From NCBI GenBank assembly GCA_902799955.1, contig CADCCQ010000001.1:37443-101442 (forward strand): a stretch of 64,000 bases of DNA, given 5' to 3'. The position numbers were made by a program, and so were the translations under genes. The DNA comes from an uncultured bacterium. GTDB taxonomy: Bacteria > Verrucomicrobiota > Kiritimatiellia > RFP12 > UBA1067. Under the pieces are notes generated by a model. That model made no database searches. It was not told the origin of the DNA and saw only the letters and a program-made list of their open reading frames with translations. This document shows, in pieces, positions 43,464 to 52,586 of the stretch; the stretch's first letter is position 1; each line of letters opens with the position of its first letter.

Positions 43464-44474
43464 TCATATTCGGAATCCGAAAACAATTCCCCCTACTATC
43501 CTATTCATCTTTAAGATTCTCACTACAATGAATGCACTGCCAAACACAATGCAACTTGAAATCATCAAGACAAGCGACCTTGCGCTTAATGAGACAAATG
43601 GATTGCTCATGTATCTTATAAACCACGACTGAAGGAAATAGATTCCCAATGTTTCCGTGCCCAATACAGCGAACCATGCAAGCCTCTGAAATCTTGCCGA
43701 CAACACCTTGACTACCCAGATTATAAACACACTACCAAATGCACCAACTATCAGCCTTGATATTTGATTTACAACATTCGTTATTCGAGGATTCCAAATA
43801 TCAAATCTGTCCCAATAAAATGCCAGCCCATTAGTCGCGACATTCCCATACATAAATGTAGCTGCGACCAGCATCATGCAACCTATCATACCGCATACAA
43901 AAAAAATCCTCTTGTCAAAAACAACCTTGGGAAGAATCCACAGACCTAACCAGTAAAACAGTATTAACGGGGGCACACACGCCACATACCAAACATGGCC
44001 AGCACCAAGTAAACAAAGAATATAACCCAGCGAGCAAACAGCAACCCTTTGCCATGCATTTTTGAACCTACATGCATAAAAAGTGATTATCTCACATATT
44101 GCAAGCGCCTGAAAAAACCAACTGGAAAAAAGAAAGTTCTTCACCGCCCGCACCAGCAATTCATGTATAGCAAATTTTGCGAGGACAAAACCATCCACAA
44201 GCGTGAAGAATGCCGCAAAAACAGCCATCGGCCAGAAATAAGAAATAAAACGATTCAGAAGTTTCCTATGGCTCCCATCTTCATGCAAGCCACGAGCAAA
44301 ATATCCACTTACGACAAAGAAAAGTGGCATGTTTACAGGAATTATGAAATTCGCCGCATACGAGGGCATATCCGGCAAGGAGAACCCTGGCCGACAACTC
44401 ATGACATGCCAATATATGACCATAAACATGGCTACGGCCTTGACCAAGTCAAATGTATTATCCCTACTTCGCAT
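43464..44474 (-). CDS. Membrane acyltransferase family 3
   Basis: A 336-residue integral membrane protein: FDLVKAVAMFMVIYWHVMS with the catalytic-type His after the first segment, and MPLFFVVSGYFARGL. This is the OafA/WecH-like acyltransferase fold, which O-acetylates or succinylates surface sugars. Start overlaps the GT4 gene end by 11 bases. AT-rich composition as for its neighbours. Confidence 0.87.
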   Translation of the reverse strand: MRSRDNTFDLVKAVAMFMVIYWHVMSCRPGFSLPDMPSYAANFIIPVNMPLFFVVSGYFARGLHEDGSHRKLLNRFISYFWPMAVFAAFFTLVDGFVLAKFAIHELLVRAVKNFLFSSWFFQALAICEIITFYACRFKNAWQRVAVCSLGYILCLLGAGHVWYVACVPPLILFYWLGLWILPKVVFDKRIFFVCGMIGCMMLVAATFMYGNVATNGLAFYWDRFDIWNPRITNVVNQISRLIVGAFGSVFIIWVVKVLSARFQRLAWFAVLGTETLGIYFLQSWFIRYMSNPFVSLSARSLVLMISSCIVFGSAFIVVRILKMNRIVGGIVFGFRI

Positions 44475-45747
44475 TGCCAGATAAATCGCCCATCAACTCG
44501 TCATAAATGCCAATCACGTTTTTAGCGTAGAACTCCCAGGTATACTTTTTCATCGTATCCGTTCCTGTCAACCCCATGTCTCGAATCTTAATCGGAGATT
44601 CAAGGAGCGTCAGCACCTTCTGGACAATACTATCAGCACTGCGCGATTCAATCAATGCGCCGTTGACTCCATCTATCAATGGCAATCCAGTTTCTTTTGT
44701 CACGACAACGCACAATCCCATTGACATTGCCTCATATGCCGACTTGGCGCACCCTTCAGACAATGACGGGAAAAGATATATATGCGAATCAAGCATCCGC
44801 GCCACCATCTCATTTTGCGGAATATGACTAATAAATTTAATTGCAGACATAGCATCTTTGTACTTCTCCTTTTGGTCGTCAGATACCGATGCCTGTCCAA
44901 TAACAAGAAATTCAAAAAATCTATCTGACTTGATCAACTTGTCTACCGCCTGAAGGAAATATTCATTACCCTTGTGCGGGGCAAATGCACCGGTAAATAC
45001 AATGCGACATGGCCTTTCAGGTGTAGTTCCAAGCCCTAATATGTCCTCCGTCCATCTTTTGAGTCCATTGAACTTACCATTTAACCCCATGCAAACAACC
45101 CGAATCTTCTCCGACGGATATCCATACATTTCAAATGTATGCTTTACCCAATCACAATCACACATTAGCAAATCAGCCTTGTCACAATCCTGTTGAACAG
45201 TCCACCAATATGATTTGGTATTTAGTTTTTCGCCTCTAATTTTTTCGGAAACGAAATTTGGCGATCCGGCACTATGATCAACAAGAACTTTAATACCATT
45301 TCTTTTGGCATAATCTATCAAGCCCCCCGCTCCAAATCCACTTCTAACATGCAGGATTTGATAGTTCCCTCTCTTCAATATTGCGACACCCCGCCGTCCA
45401 TGTAGCCACATCCCCACTTTCATGCTGATATCTGCAGCACGCTTGGTTAATCTCCGCAACACCAAATAGGAGAGTGTCTGCAAAGCCTCAGACAAAAAAT
45501 CACCTTTATTGCGTCCTATAAGAGATTTGTCCAACCTCTGTTCAAACCCATATATCAACGACCGCCGCCGAATCATTCTTGAGACTATACGTAACAATAA
45601 CGACTTCCGTGGCGCAGAGACCACCCAGCCCTGGTGAAGCGTCACATCCACTCCCACATCCGCAAGCGACTTGGCCACCTGTATAAAATGACTTCGCCCC
45701 AATGTGGTAATCATAACCCTGTACTCTTTAGATGGATTATTCATCAT
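44464..45747 (-). CDS. GT4 glycosyltransferase
   Basis: A 427-residue GT-B enzyme: TLGRSHFIQVAKSLADVGVD, ILHVRSGFGAGGLIDYAK, CRIVFTGAFAPHKGNEYFLQ and YLFPSLSEGCAKSAYEAMSM (E-x-x-A-K...E motif). No ribosome site of note; tandem ATGs at 45747 and 45744. It lies 90 bases below the acetyltransferase gene. Specificity unknown. Confidence 0.86.
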   Translation of the reverse strand: MMNNPSKEYRVMITTLGRSHFIQVAKSLADVGVDVTLHQGWVVSAPRKSLLLRIVSRMIRRRSLIYGFEQRLDKSLIGRNKGDFLSEALQTLSYLVLRRLTKRAADISMKVGMWLHGRRGVAILKRGNYQILHVRSGFGAGGLIDYAKRNGIKVLVDHSAGSPNFVSEKIRGEKLNTKSYWWTVQQDCDKADLLMCDCDWVKHTFEMYGYPSEKIRVVCMGLNGKFNGLKRWTEDILGLGTTPERPCRIVFTGAFAPHKGNEYFLQAVDKLIKSDRFFEFLVIGQASVSDDQKEKYKDAMSAIKFISHIPQNEMVARMLDSHIYLFPSLSEGCAKSAYEAMSMGLCVVVTKETGLPLIDGVNGALIESRSADSIVQKVLTLLESPIKIRDMGLTGTDTMKKYTWEFYAKNVIGIYDELMGDLSGNAK

Positions 45748-45837
45748 TAAGCCCTAGAGATTTTCATTACTTGGAAAATTATGGTCAGAAAAAACAGCAC
45801 ACTCAAAAGATTTTCTCAATGATCATCATCCTTGCGT

Positions 45838-46446
45838 TTACACACAAATCGGATTAGCCCTCCGCCCGACCCTAACTGATAAGTAATCAATCATTCCACC
45901 CCCAAGCAAATTCTCTGGCTTTAATTTATTATGAATCGCCCCTCGTTGCCGTATAATCCGAGCAGGATTGCCAGAAACGACTGCCATCGGCGGCACGTCC
46001 TTGACAACAACCGAACCAGCACCAATCACGGCACCTCGCCCAATTCGCCGACACGACGGGAGAATCATCGCCCGCGTCGCAATCCAGACATAATCCTCGA
46101 TAACGAGGCCGTACGGCTTGAACTTCCATTCTGGATCGTCAATATCATGTGAACAAGTGATGATAGATGCCGAATCACCAAGAATCACATAGTCACCAAT
46201 CGTAAGCGGCGCACGAACATCTATCCTATCTGTCTGAATGGACACATGGTCGCCAACAACAAGATTCTTCGACGCCGGCGGCATTATATCTGAGCCGATT
46301 CCTATATGGCTGCCAATCGTAGCTCCTGCTTTACGCATCTTCCGCAACTTGCGCTGAATGCGAATCCAAGGAAACAGCCTGGCGATAAAGCCAAGCCAAT
46401 ATCGAACAGCACTACGTGTGCAGATATTCTTTTCGTATTCTGTCAT
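45838..46446 (-). CDS. WcaF/DapH-like O-acetyltransferase
   Basis: A 202-residue left-handed beta-helix acetyltransferase: GATIGSHIGIGSDIMPP, TIGDYVILGDSASIITCSHD (catalytic His), VIEDYVWIATRAMILP, IGAGSVVVKDVPPMAVVSGN, PARIIRQRG. It acetylates a sugar in the repeat unit. Overlaps the flippase stop by 4 bases (ATGA). Confidence 0.87.
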   Translation of the reverse strand: MTEYEKNICTRSAVRYWLGFIARLFPWIRIQRKLRKMRKAGATIGSHIGIGSDIMPPASKNLVVGDHVSIQTDRIDVRAPLTIGDYVILGDSASIITCSHDIDDPEWKFKPYGLVIEDYVWIATRAMILPSCRRIGRGAVIGAGSVVVKDVPPMAVVSGNPARIIRQRGAIHNKLKPENLLGGGMIDYLSVRVGRRANPICV

Positions 46447-47999
46447 CTTTTAAACCTAGCAACTATAATAGCGAACTTTTGGACAAGAAAAAGTCGTTCA
46501 TCACCATTAAGCACAAAATACCACGAAAGCGGTATCAAACCAACAAACGTGATCAAGGTTGTCGCGACAACCCGCAGGATAGATGGCGGCATGAAATAGC
46601 GAGGCACAAATCCAACCGCACAAACGATCACGCAGACCACTCCAAGCGGAATAATGATTCTAATAAACCAATAGCGCACGCTCAAACCAATGCGCGTCCG
46701 GGCAATCCAAACATCCGAGCAACACGCAAGGCATGTTGTCGCCAAAAGCGAAATCGCAACGGCATAAACATGGCGAAAGACAAGTACCGATACAATGGAA
46801 AACGGTATGGCAGTAAGGCAGGCGAGACCACGGAATACCTGAAACTGCGCAACCCTTCCGGACGCATTGACACCTATGCCATGACCGAGTGAAAACTTCT
46901 CAACTACAACAACAGCTAACATAATAAGGCAAATTCCCTCCGTCCACTGCGGAACATCAGTGAGCCAGATATGTAGGATTTCCTCCATCTCAATACCCAT
47001 TGGAACCGCAAAAAGAAGTGTAAGAAGAATTCCAAACTTACACGCATGATACGCCATTGCCCGAACACGTTGCCAATCCCCTTCGCCACATGCTGTCGTG
47101 ATGGCCGGAGCAAATGCCGCATTCAATGCCCCTGTGAGAGCAGCAGCCTCGCCACTAACAGTACTGCCAATTGAGAAAGATGCTGTAATCTTTGGCCCGA
47201 AGAAGCGGTTAACAACGACTGTCAAAACCTGATGTCGAGCAAGGAACCCCACCCCTCCAAATGTCTGCCAACCTGCATAAGATGCAAGTTTCTTCATGTA
47301 AGATCCCAGAAGCATGTATGTGAAGCGCAGACGGCATTCACGAAAGACAAATACGGCTCGCAAACAGATCAATACCTGCGGAATAATCATTATTAGACAT
47401 GTCGCAAGGCCATATGAGACAAGCCAATCCCCCCGGCGAAGCGTCATGCAATAGATGAAAGCCGTACGAACAATGGTCTGTACCAATGAGTAGATGGTCA
47501 GCTCAGCAATGTACTGTTTTGCTATGTACATAGCATTGAATGGAACATTCAACATCGAAACAAAGGATGACGCACAGACAAATCGCCACAACCAGACGCA
47601 AGCATCCGCCCTACTTGTCGGGACGCCAACGACTCCTGTGGAAATGGCCCATGCGCCAATAGGGTATCCGACCACCACCAACGCCAATGGGATAAACGTA
47701 TGGATTGTGACACCAACAGAGAACCATTTTCTGCACTCCTCCAGTGCCTGATTCGCATCGGCGGCCACCTTCGCCTGGCCAACCGCGTACGCATAGAATC
47801 TACTCAAAGCCCCTGCAAACTGCGTATTGAAAAACGACATGAAAATAACGAGACTGCCGACAAGCCCAAATAGGCCAAAGTCCTCCTTTCCCAGTGCCAT
47901 CAAGACCCATCGTGTCGAGAATATGCCACACAGCACACCCACGACAGTACGCCCGTAAGTGGCAAGTATATTAAGAGCTATGCGTTTGTTCGGAGACAT
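46443..47999 (-). CDS. wzx: Wzx-type polysaccharide flippase
   Basis: A 518-residue MOP-superfamily exporter with about 12-14 membrane segments; N terminus MSPNKRIALNILATYGRTVV, then TRWVLMALGKEDFGLFGLVG, matching MATE/Wzx proteins that flip lipid-linked repeat units. A TTG at 48005 is in frame, but ATG at 47999 fits the family start. Remnants of a second, distinct flippase lie at 57370-57549 and 56190-56268. Confidence 0.9.
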   Translation of the reverse strand: MSPNKRIALNILATYGRTVVGVLCGIFSTRWVLMALGKEDFGLFGLVGSLVIFMSFFNTQFAGALSRFYAYAVGQAKVAADANQALEECRKWFSVGVTIHTFIPLALVVVGYPIGAWAISTGVVGVPTSRADACVWLWRFVCASSFVSMLNVPFNAMYIAKQYIAELTIYSLVQTIVRTAFIYCMTLRRGDWLVSYGLATCLIMIIPQVLICLRAVFVFRECRLRFTYMLLGSYMKKLASYAGWQTFGGVGFLARHQVLTVVVNRFFGPKITASFSIGSTVSGEAAALTGALNAAFAPAITTACGEGDWQRVRAMAYHACKFGILLTLLFAVPMGIEMEEILHIWLTDVPQWTEGICLIMLAVVVVEKFSLGHGIGVNASGRVAQFQVFRGLACLTAIPFSIVSVLVFRHVYAVAISLLATTCLACCSDVWIARTRIGLSVRYWFIRIIIPLGVVCVIVCAVGFVPRYFMPPSILRVVATTLITFVGLIPLSWYFVLNGDERLFLVQKFAIIVARFKR

Positions 48000-48023
48000 T
48001 GCCAATAGATGCCTATAATCGCA

Positions 48024-48869
48024 TCACACGTGACCTTCATAATTATACCGCAACACATGTGGAGGCACTCGATCCTTTTCGGGGGGGAGCTGCATATAAT
48101 CGCCATAATATCGCGTTAGAATCTCCTCTACATTCGCAGCAACTCGTATTTGAGTGTCTTCAAATGGAATCAATCGCGATGGCTCAAAAATGGAGCGTGC
48201 CAAAAGACGAGATTCCTTCATCCTGAAAAATGATGCCTCAACAACATGGGCACTACTTTCATACTGTTCTGCAATCTCATCCCAAACACGCATCATATCC
48301 TCATTATCTGAAGTTTTCCGATATCGCAAATTTAGAAAGGCACCACATGCTCTTGCAGCAAACCGATGGAAGAGAGATGCGCAACTACCAGAAGATGGAT
48401 ATCTCCAAACTTGGCACAACCGCCAAAGGCGTCTTTCCCTAATCCATTTCCCAAAATTAAGCACATTTTCAGGAATGCCATCAAGGACAAAAACATCAAT
48501 GTATGGTGGATCTTGAATTATCAAATTTGTCTCCTTGCTCAATTCATCAGACATACCAACTCTACTATCCAGCATTCTGCCGAAATGAACTGGTGCGTAA
48601 AACGATTCACCACCTCTTAAGAACTTTATATTGCCCGTAAGTTCCCCTGATACAATTTTTACAAATTTATTATAATCCGTTCTTGGCATTGCAACATCCA
48701 AGTCATCATCCCACGGGATAAAGCCTCGATGTCGAATAGCACCTAAGGCAGTACCATAAATAGCGTAATATCTTAATCCATGCAATTCACAAATCCTTGC
48801 AAACTCCTTGAATACTCGAAGCACCGCCATTTGCAATGGACGTATATGATATTTAAGATTATTATCCAT
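48024..48869 (-). CDS. LicD-family phosphotransferase
   Basis: A 281-residue LicD protein: YYAIYGTALGAIRHRGFIPW followed by DDDLDVAMPR, the metal-binding nucleotidyltransferase-like motif. LicD proteins transfer phosphocholine, or other CDP/CMP-linked groups, to glycans. Next to it are a PEP mutase fused to a cytidylyltransferase and two further phosphonate genes, so transfer of a CMP-activated phosphonate to a sugar is the likely job (inference). ATG 48869 preferred to the TTG at 48884. Confidence 0.88.
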   Translation of the reverse strand: MDNNLKYHIRPLQMAVLRVFKEFARICELHGLRYYAIYGTALGAIRHRGFIPWDDDLDVAMPRTDYNKFVKIVSGELTGNIKFLRGGESFYAPVHFGRMLDSRVGMSDELSKETNLIIQDPPYIDVFVLDGIPENVLNFGKWIRERRLWRLCQVWRYPSSGSCASLFHRFAARACGAFLNLRYRKTSDNEDMMRVWDEIAEQYESSAHVVEASFFRMKESRLLARSIFEPSRLIPFEDTQIRVAANVEEILTRYYGDYMQLPPEKDRVPPHVLRYNYEGHV

Positions 48870-48938
48870 TTTCAACTTTCCCAAAATAATAAAATCAACA
48901 TTGGCAACACCAGACTGACACTTTCAAAGTAGTCATAA

Positions 48939-50258
48939 TCAAATTAAAGAGATAATTTCCTTGATAGGCATGCAATATTCCGCGCTGGCTTCTTGCGCCC
49001 TCTCACATTCAAGTATTCGTTCAGCGCACTTGTGCATCGCTGGGTAGGCTGCACGAAGAAGCTGGTTTGCATAGATGACGATGTTGACGCCAATGGCCGC
49101 GAGCTCAGATTCCGTGACCTGAGCGTAGGTTGAAGGAACCACAACTATCGGCTTGTCGGAGGAAACCTCGGCGCGGAAGCGCTTCACGAAGGACATGATT
49201 TCGTCTGGCGTCTTCGACTTGGAGTGAATCATAATTCCGTCTGCACCAGCTTCGATGTATGTGCGGCAACGGTTGATGGCATCGTCTTCACCTGCACCTG
49301 TGATGAGCGATTCGCAACGGGCGATAATCATGAAGTCATCCGTAACCTGCGCCTGCTTCCCGACCTTGATCTTGTGGCACTGGTCTTCGATAGAGGCCTG
49401 CTTCTGGACGTTGCCCGTCTCGAAGAGCGAATTCTGCTTGAGTCCGACCTTGTCCTCGATAATGACTGCCGAAACGCCAAGGCGCTCAAGCGAGCGGACG
49501 AGGAACACGAAATGCTCGGGAAGTCCGCCGGAATCGCCGTCATAGATAATCGGTTTGGTCGTCACTTCAAGGATGTCGTTGACTGTGCGAAGACGCGAGG
49601 TGATGTCGACCGATTCATTGTCAGGCTTACCCTTCAACGTAGAGTCAGTGAGCGACGAAAGCCACATCGCGTCAAATTCGTGCTTCACCATCGCGCCGTT
49701 AGGGTCGGATGGATCCTTCGGCACCATCGCACTTGTGTTCTCAACGATGAGGCCCGAGAGCCCGCTATGCGCTTCCATCACGCGCACAATCGGCTTGGCG
49801 TTCAGGAGTCGGCGCAAGCGGCGGCGACGAATGTCTGGCGTTGTGCCGACTTCGCGGATCGCCTTGTTGAGCTGGGTGGACGAGATACCTTCCGTGTATT
49901 CCGGCTCGACAAGTTTGCCGCCCCAGGTCGCGAGCGTGTCGATTACGCGCTGACGCGTCTTGGCCTGAACACCCTCGCGCCAGTCGGTACCGTGAACAAC
50001 GTAGTCTGGCTTGAGTTTGAGAAGATTTGGGATGTAGTCCAGCTGCTCTTGTGGGATTACTTCTGTCACGCCTTTGAGCGCACGTACTACAGCAGCGCGT
50101 TGTTCGTAGTTCATGTACGGCAGGCGTTTGTAGCTCGCAATTGCGGCATCCGTGAGGACGCCGACCGTGACATCTCCGAGCTTAGCCGCCTCCTTGATGA
50201 TGTTCAGGTGACCGGGGTGAATGATGTCCGCAGACATCGCGACATAGACGCGTTTCAT
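48939..50258 (-). CDS. pepM: Cytidylyltransferase-PEP mutase fusion
   Basis: A 439-residue two-domain enzyme. Residues 1-140: nucleotidyltransferase with HPGHLN (HxGH) and ISSTQLNK (ISSTxL). Residues about 150-439: phosphoenolpyruvate mutase with [19 protein letters not shown] and the signature [12 protein letters not shown] (EDKx5NS), which forms the C-P bond of phosphonopyruvate. The fusion joins the first step of phosphonate synthesis to probable CTP activation of the end product. Decarboxylase and reductase genes lie upstream in the operon, LicD downstream. High confidence for both domains; CMP-phosphonate formation is inference from related fusions. Confidence 0.93.
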   Translation of the reverse strand: MKRVYVAMSADIIHPGHLNIIKEAAKLGDVTVGVLTDAAIASYKRLPYMNYEQRAAVVRALKGVTEVIPQEQLDYIPNLLKLKPDYVVHGTDWREGVQAKTRQRVIDTLATWGGKLVEPEYTEGISSTQLNKAIREVGTTPDIRRRRLRRLLNAKPIVRVMEAHSGLSGLIVENTSAMVPKDPSDPNGAMVKHEFDAMWLSSLTDSTLKGKPDNESVDITSRLRTVNDILEVTTKPIIYDGDSGGLPEHFVFLVRSLERLGVSAVIIEDKVGLKQNSLFETGNVQKQASIEDQCHKIKVGKQAQVTDDFMIIARCESLITGAGEDDAINRCRTYIEAGADGIMIHSKSKTPDEIMSFVKRFRAEVSSDKPIVVVPSTYAQVTESELAAIGVNIVIYANQLLRAAYPAMHKCAERILECERAQEASAEYCMPIKEIISLI

Positions 50259-50259
50259 A

Positions 50260-50760
50260 AGAAGTTGGAGTTAGGAGTTGGAGTTGGAGGTTAGTTCAAG
50301 TTACAAGTTCGAGTTCAAGAGTGGATGCTCCCTTGAGGTTAGTTCAAGCTATGAGTTGGAGAGCTGTGTGTATTTTTTCATCAATGTAGTGAGCATTCGA
50401 CTAATCTCTGCAGCCAAGGCCTCTGCCTCGTCTATTGATTCTAAATACCCAAATTCCTTTGCCATTTCAAGCTGGCTCATAGTCTCATACAATGATCCTC
50501 TTGCAATCGACAGGAAATGCGCATAATCCCTATTTGACGCACGGCCACAACCTTCTGCTATGTTACTGGGGATACTCACGGCTGCACGCCTGAGCTGATC
50601 CGCCAAAGCAAATTTTTCAATAGCCGGAAATTTGCAAATCATCATGTAAACCTGCCTGGTAAATTGCATGGCTTTCTGCCAGACAATCAGATTCCGATAC
50701 GAAAAATCTTTCTCATCCATTCTCAAACTCCAACTCACAACTCCAACTAAACAAAACTCT
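50260..50760. mobile_element. Four-helix-bundle cassette with inverted GTTGGAG arms
   Basis: AGTTGGAGTTAGGAGTTGG (50264 on) and its near-complement AACTCACAACTCCAACT (ending 50749) are inverted arms of about 26 bases with 3 mismatches; they enclose the four-helix-bundle gene and lie exactly between the reductase stop and the pepM start. Confidence 0.6.
50349..50720 (-). CDS. Four-helix-bundle (23S rRNA intervening-sequence type) protein
   Basis: A 123-residue protein: FSYRNLIVWQKAMQFTRQVY, ADQLRRAAVSIPSNIAEGCG, RDYAHFLSIARGSLYETMSQ. This is the TIGR02436 family, first known from ORFs inside 23S rRNA intervening sequences and also found at many other sites. Function unknown. Upstream extension to 50738 reads only repeat sequence, so ATG 50720 is chosen. 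It interrupts the phosphonate operon. Confidence 0.9.
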   Translation of the reverse strand: MDEKDFSYRNLIVWQKAMQFTRQVYMMICKFPAIEKFALADQLRRAAVSIPSNIAEGCGRASNRDYAHFLSIARGSLYETMSQLEMAKEFGYLESIDEAEALAAEISRMLTTLMKKYTQLSNS

Positions 50761-52549
50761 CCCTTTTCACTTCTACAGGATTATTCCCGAGGCGCTTCAA
50801 GTTGACATGCGAAAACAGGTCATCGATCATCCCATTCCACGCAACGCCCTTCTCATTTGCAAGTTCGCGAAGCGTCTTTAGGCCTGGCACAACTTTGATG
50901 AACTCAGGATGACCGTTGTTTCGACAAATGTACTCGAAGACCATGTAAACGGCATGGCCATGAGGAATGCCGTAGTGCGATGTAAGATAATACGAGAACG
51001 CATGCGCGGCAGTCGTGCGCGAGATGTCGATTGCCCTTCCTGCCCAATAGCTCGCCTCCGGCCAGTTGTCCTCCTTCATCAGCGCAAGCGCACGATTGGC
51101 ATATTCCTTTGACTCGTCCGTCGCGCCCTTCGCCCACAGTGACTCCACCGCCTGAGCGTAGGCGTCAAAATGCGTAGACAACTGCTGGTATCTTGGCAGA
51201 GATGCTGTAAGCCTTGGCATCAGCAACACATGCGACGGCCTTATATTGATGAAGTCTATCGAATACTTCGCCTCGCCATCGTAGCAAACCGCAAAACGCG
51301 TCGCCTCCGCTCCTGTCCCCGCTGTCGTCGGAACCGCGAGGTACGGCAATAAACGCGGACACTCCTTGGAAGTCAGCAAATCCATAATCGGTTTTTGCGT
51401 CGACACCGCGAAGTTCAGCAACTTCGTGGTATCTATTGCCGTTCCTCCGCCGACAGCTATGAATGCACCTGGGGTGAAATCTGACAGCTCATCGAGAAGC
51501 GCCTGAACCTCTGCGACTTTGGGATTTGGATTTCGGACCACCAGTCGCCGCGCATCTTTGACGATCGGATCGAAAATGGATGCCGCACCGCTCAACGCGT
51601 ATGCCTGTCCGTCTGTGACAAGGACAATCGGCCTGCCTTCCACAAATTGCCGTATGAACTGCTCGGCGCCATCATCACCGACATGAAGCACTTGATCGGC
51701 ACATGGAAGCATTGCCGATGAATCAGATGCAATTCTCTTGTCCTGACTTTTCACATGCCTCTCCAGCTTTCTGATGTCGGCGGCAGGGGGAAGATTCTCC
51801 GGAACGATACCACGCGAACCGAGCATGTCTCGAACGGTTTTGTTGTTGGTAACATGCTCGTTCGTTATCGGTTCCTCGCCCTGAAGATCTCTTTGCTCGA
51901 CATTGTAGTTTGTCATCTCGGTGGCAAGGTTCTTCGCCGCAATTGTCAGTGTCGGAAGGAAGTCGGCAAGCGGGCGGTATTCTTTGACTCCAAGCTTTCG
52001 CTTCATGTCAAGCGTGCGGAGTCCGCCGAACAACGCCTGGTCCCCTTTCGACCGGATGCGCGCGAACCCATCGTCATCGACCCCGCGCTCGTAGATGTTT
52101 TTGGATAGCTGCGTTTCGGATGCTGCAAGCTTTTCGCGAGCAATCATCCGCTCAATGTACTGAACCCGCTCTTCTATCAGCTCCTGCCTGCGTGTCTGGA
52201 CAGCAAAATATCCTTGGGCAAAGGCTATTTCCTCCTTCCGCGGGTCGCCGTTCATTGCGATTAGGTAGCAGGCATAACGGGAAAGCATCATATCTGCAAT
52301 TTCACGTTTTGCCCCCTTTGGTAGCTGGATCATTTTCGTGACGTCACGAAAATGATAAGAAAGTTCTATTTTCTGTAAAGAACACGCATTTTCAGCCCGT
52401 TTGATGGCTTCAAGAAAGTTTTCCCAGCGCGAATAGCCCAGAAGCCCCATCAACTCTCTGGCCAGCCAATATTCGACATTTTCATCGGGAACCTGATGAA
52501 CGATTCCGTCAAATGTGGACTTAAGCGCAACTACTCTTGCAGTATCCAT
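50747..52549 (-). CDS. DinD-like protein fused to phosphonoacetaldehyde reductase
   Basis: One 600-codon frame. Residues 1-276 are a full DinD/BRO-N protein: VEYWLARELMGLLGYSRWEN, SRYACYLIAMNGDPRKEEIA, GYFAVQTRRQELIEER. After KRIASDSS the chain continues at about residue 280 as an iron-type alcohol dehydrogenase: AVGGGTAIDTTKLLNFA, VPTTAGTGAEATRF and TTAAHAFSYYLTSHYGIPHG, HAVYMVFEY (His ligands). Placed between phosphonopyruvate decarboxylase and PEP mutase genes, it matches PhpC-type reductases giving 2-hydroxyethylphosphonate. The fused DinD part is unexpected; it probably came with an inserted repeat element. A GTTGGAG arm supplies the ribosome site (GAGAGGGG). ATG 52549 is preferred over 52582. 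Confidence 0.9.
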   Translation of the reverse strand: MDTARVVALKSTFDGIVHQVPDENVEYWLARELMGLLGYSRWENFLEAIKRAENACSLQKIELSYHFRDVTKMIQLPKGAKREIADMMLSRYACYLIAMNGDPRKEEIAFAQGYFAVQTRRQELIEERVQYIERMIAREKLAASETQLSKNIYERGVDDDGFARIRSKGDQALFGGLRTLDMKRKLGVKEYRPLADFLPTLTIAAKNLATEMTNYNVEQRDLQGEEPITNEHVTNNKTVRDMLGSRGIVPENLPPAADIRKLERHVKSQDKRIASDSSAMLPCADQVLHVGDDGAEQFIRQFVEGRPIVLVTDGQAYALSGAASIFDPIVKDARRLVVRNPNPKVAEVQALLDELSDFTPGAFIAVGGGTAIDTTKLLNFAVSTQKPIMDLLTSKECPRLLPYLAVPTTAGTGAEATRFAVCYDGEAKYSIDFINIRPSHVLLMPRLTASLPRYQQLSTHFDAYAQAVESLWAKGATDESKEYANRALALMKEDNWPEASYWAGRAIDISRTTAAHAFSYYLTSHYGIPHGHAVYMVFEYICRNNGHPEFIKVVPGLKTLRELANEKGVAWNGMIDDLFSHVNLKRLGNNPVEVKRESFV

Positions 52550-52553
52550 TTTC

Positions 52554-52586
52554 CCCTCTCCAACTCCAACTCGAAACTCCAACTAT
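52554..52586. repeat. Single GTTGGAG arm (family C) ahead of dinD fusion
   Basis: CCCTCTCCAACTCCAACTCG then AAACTCCAACT; its complement gives the purine-rich leader GGAGAGGGGAAAATG of the fusion gene and overlaps the decarboxylase stop. Confidence 0.7.
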
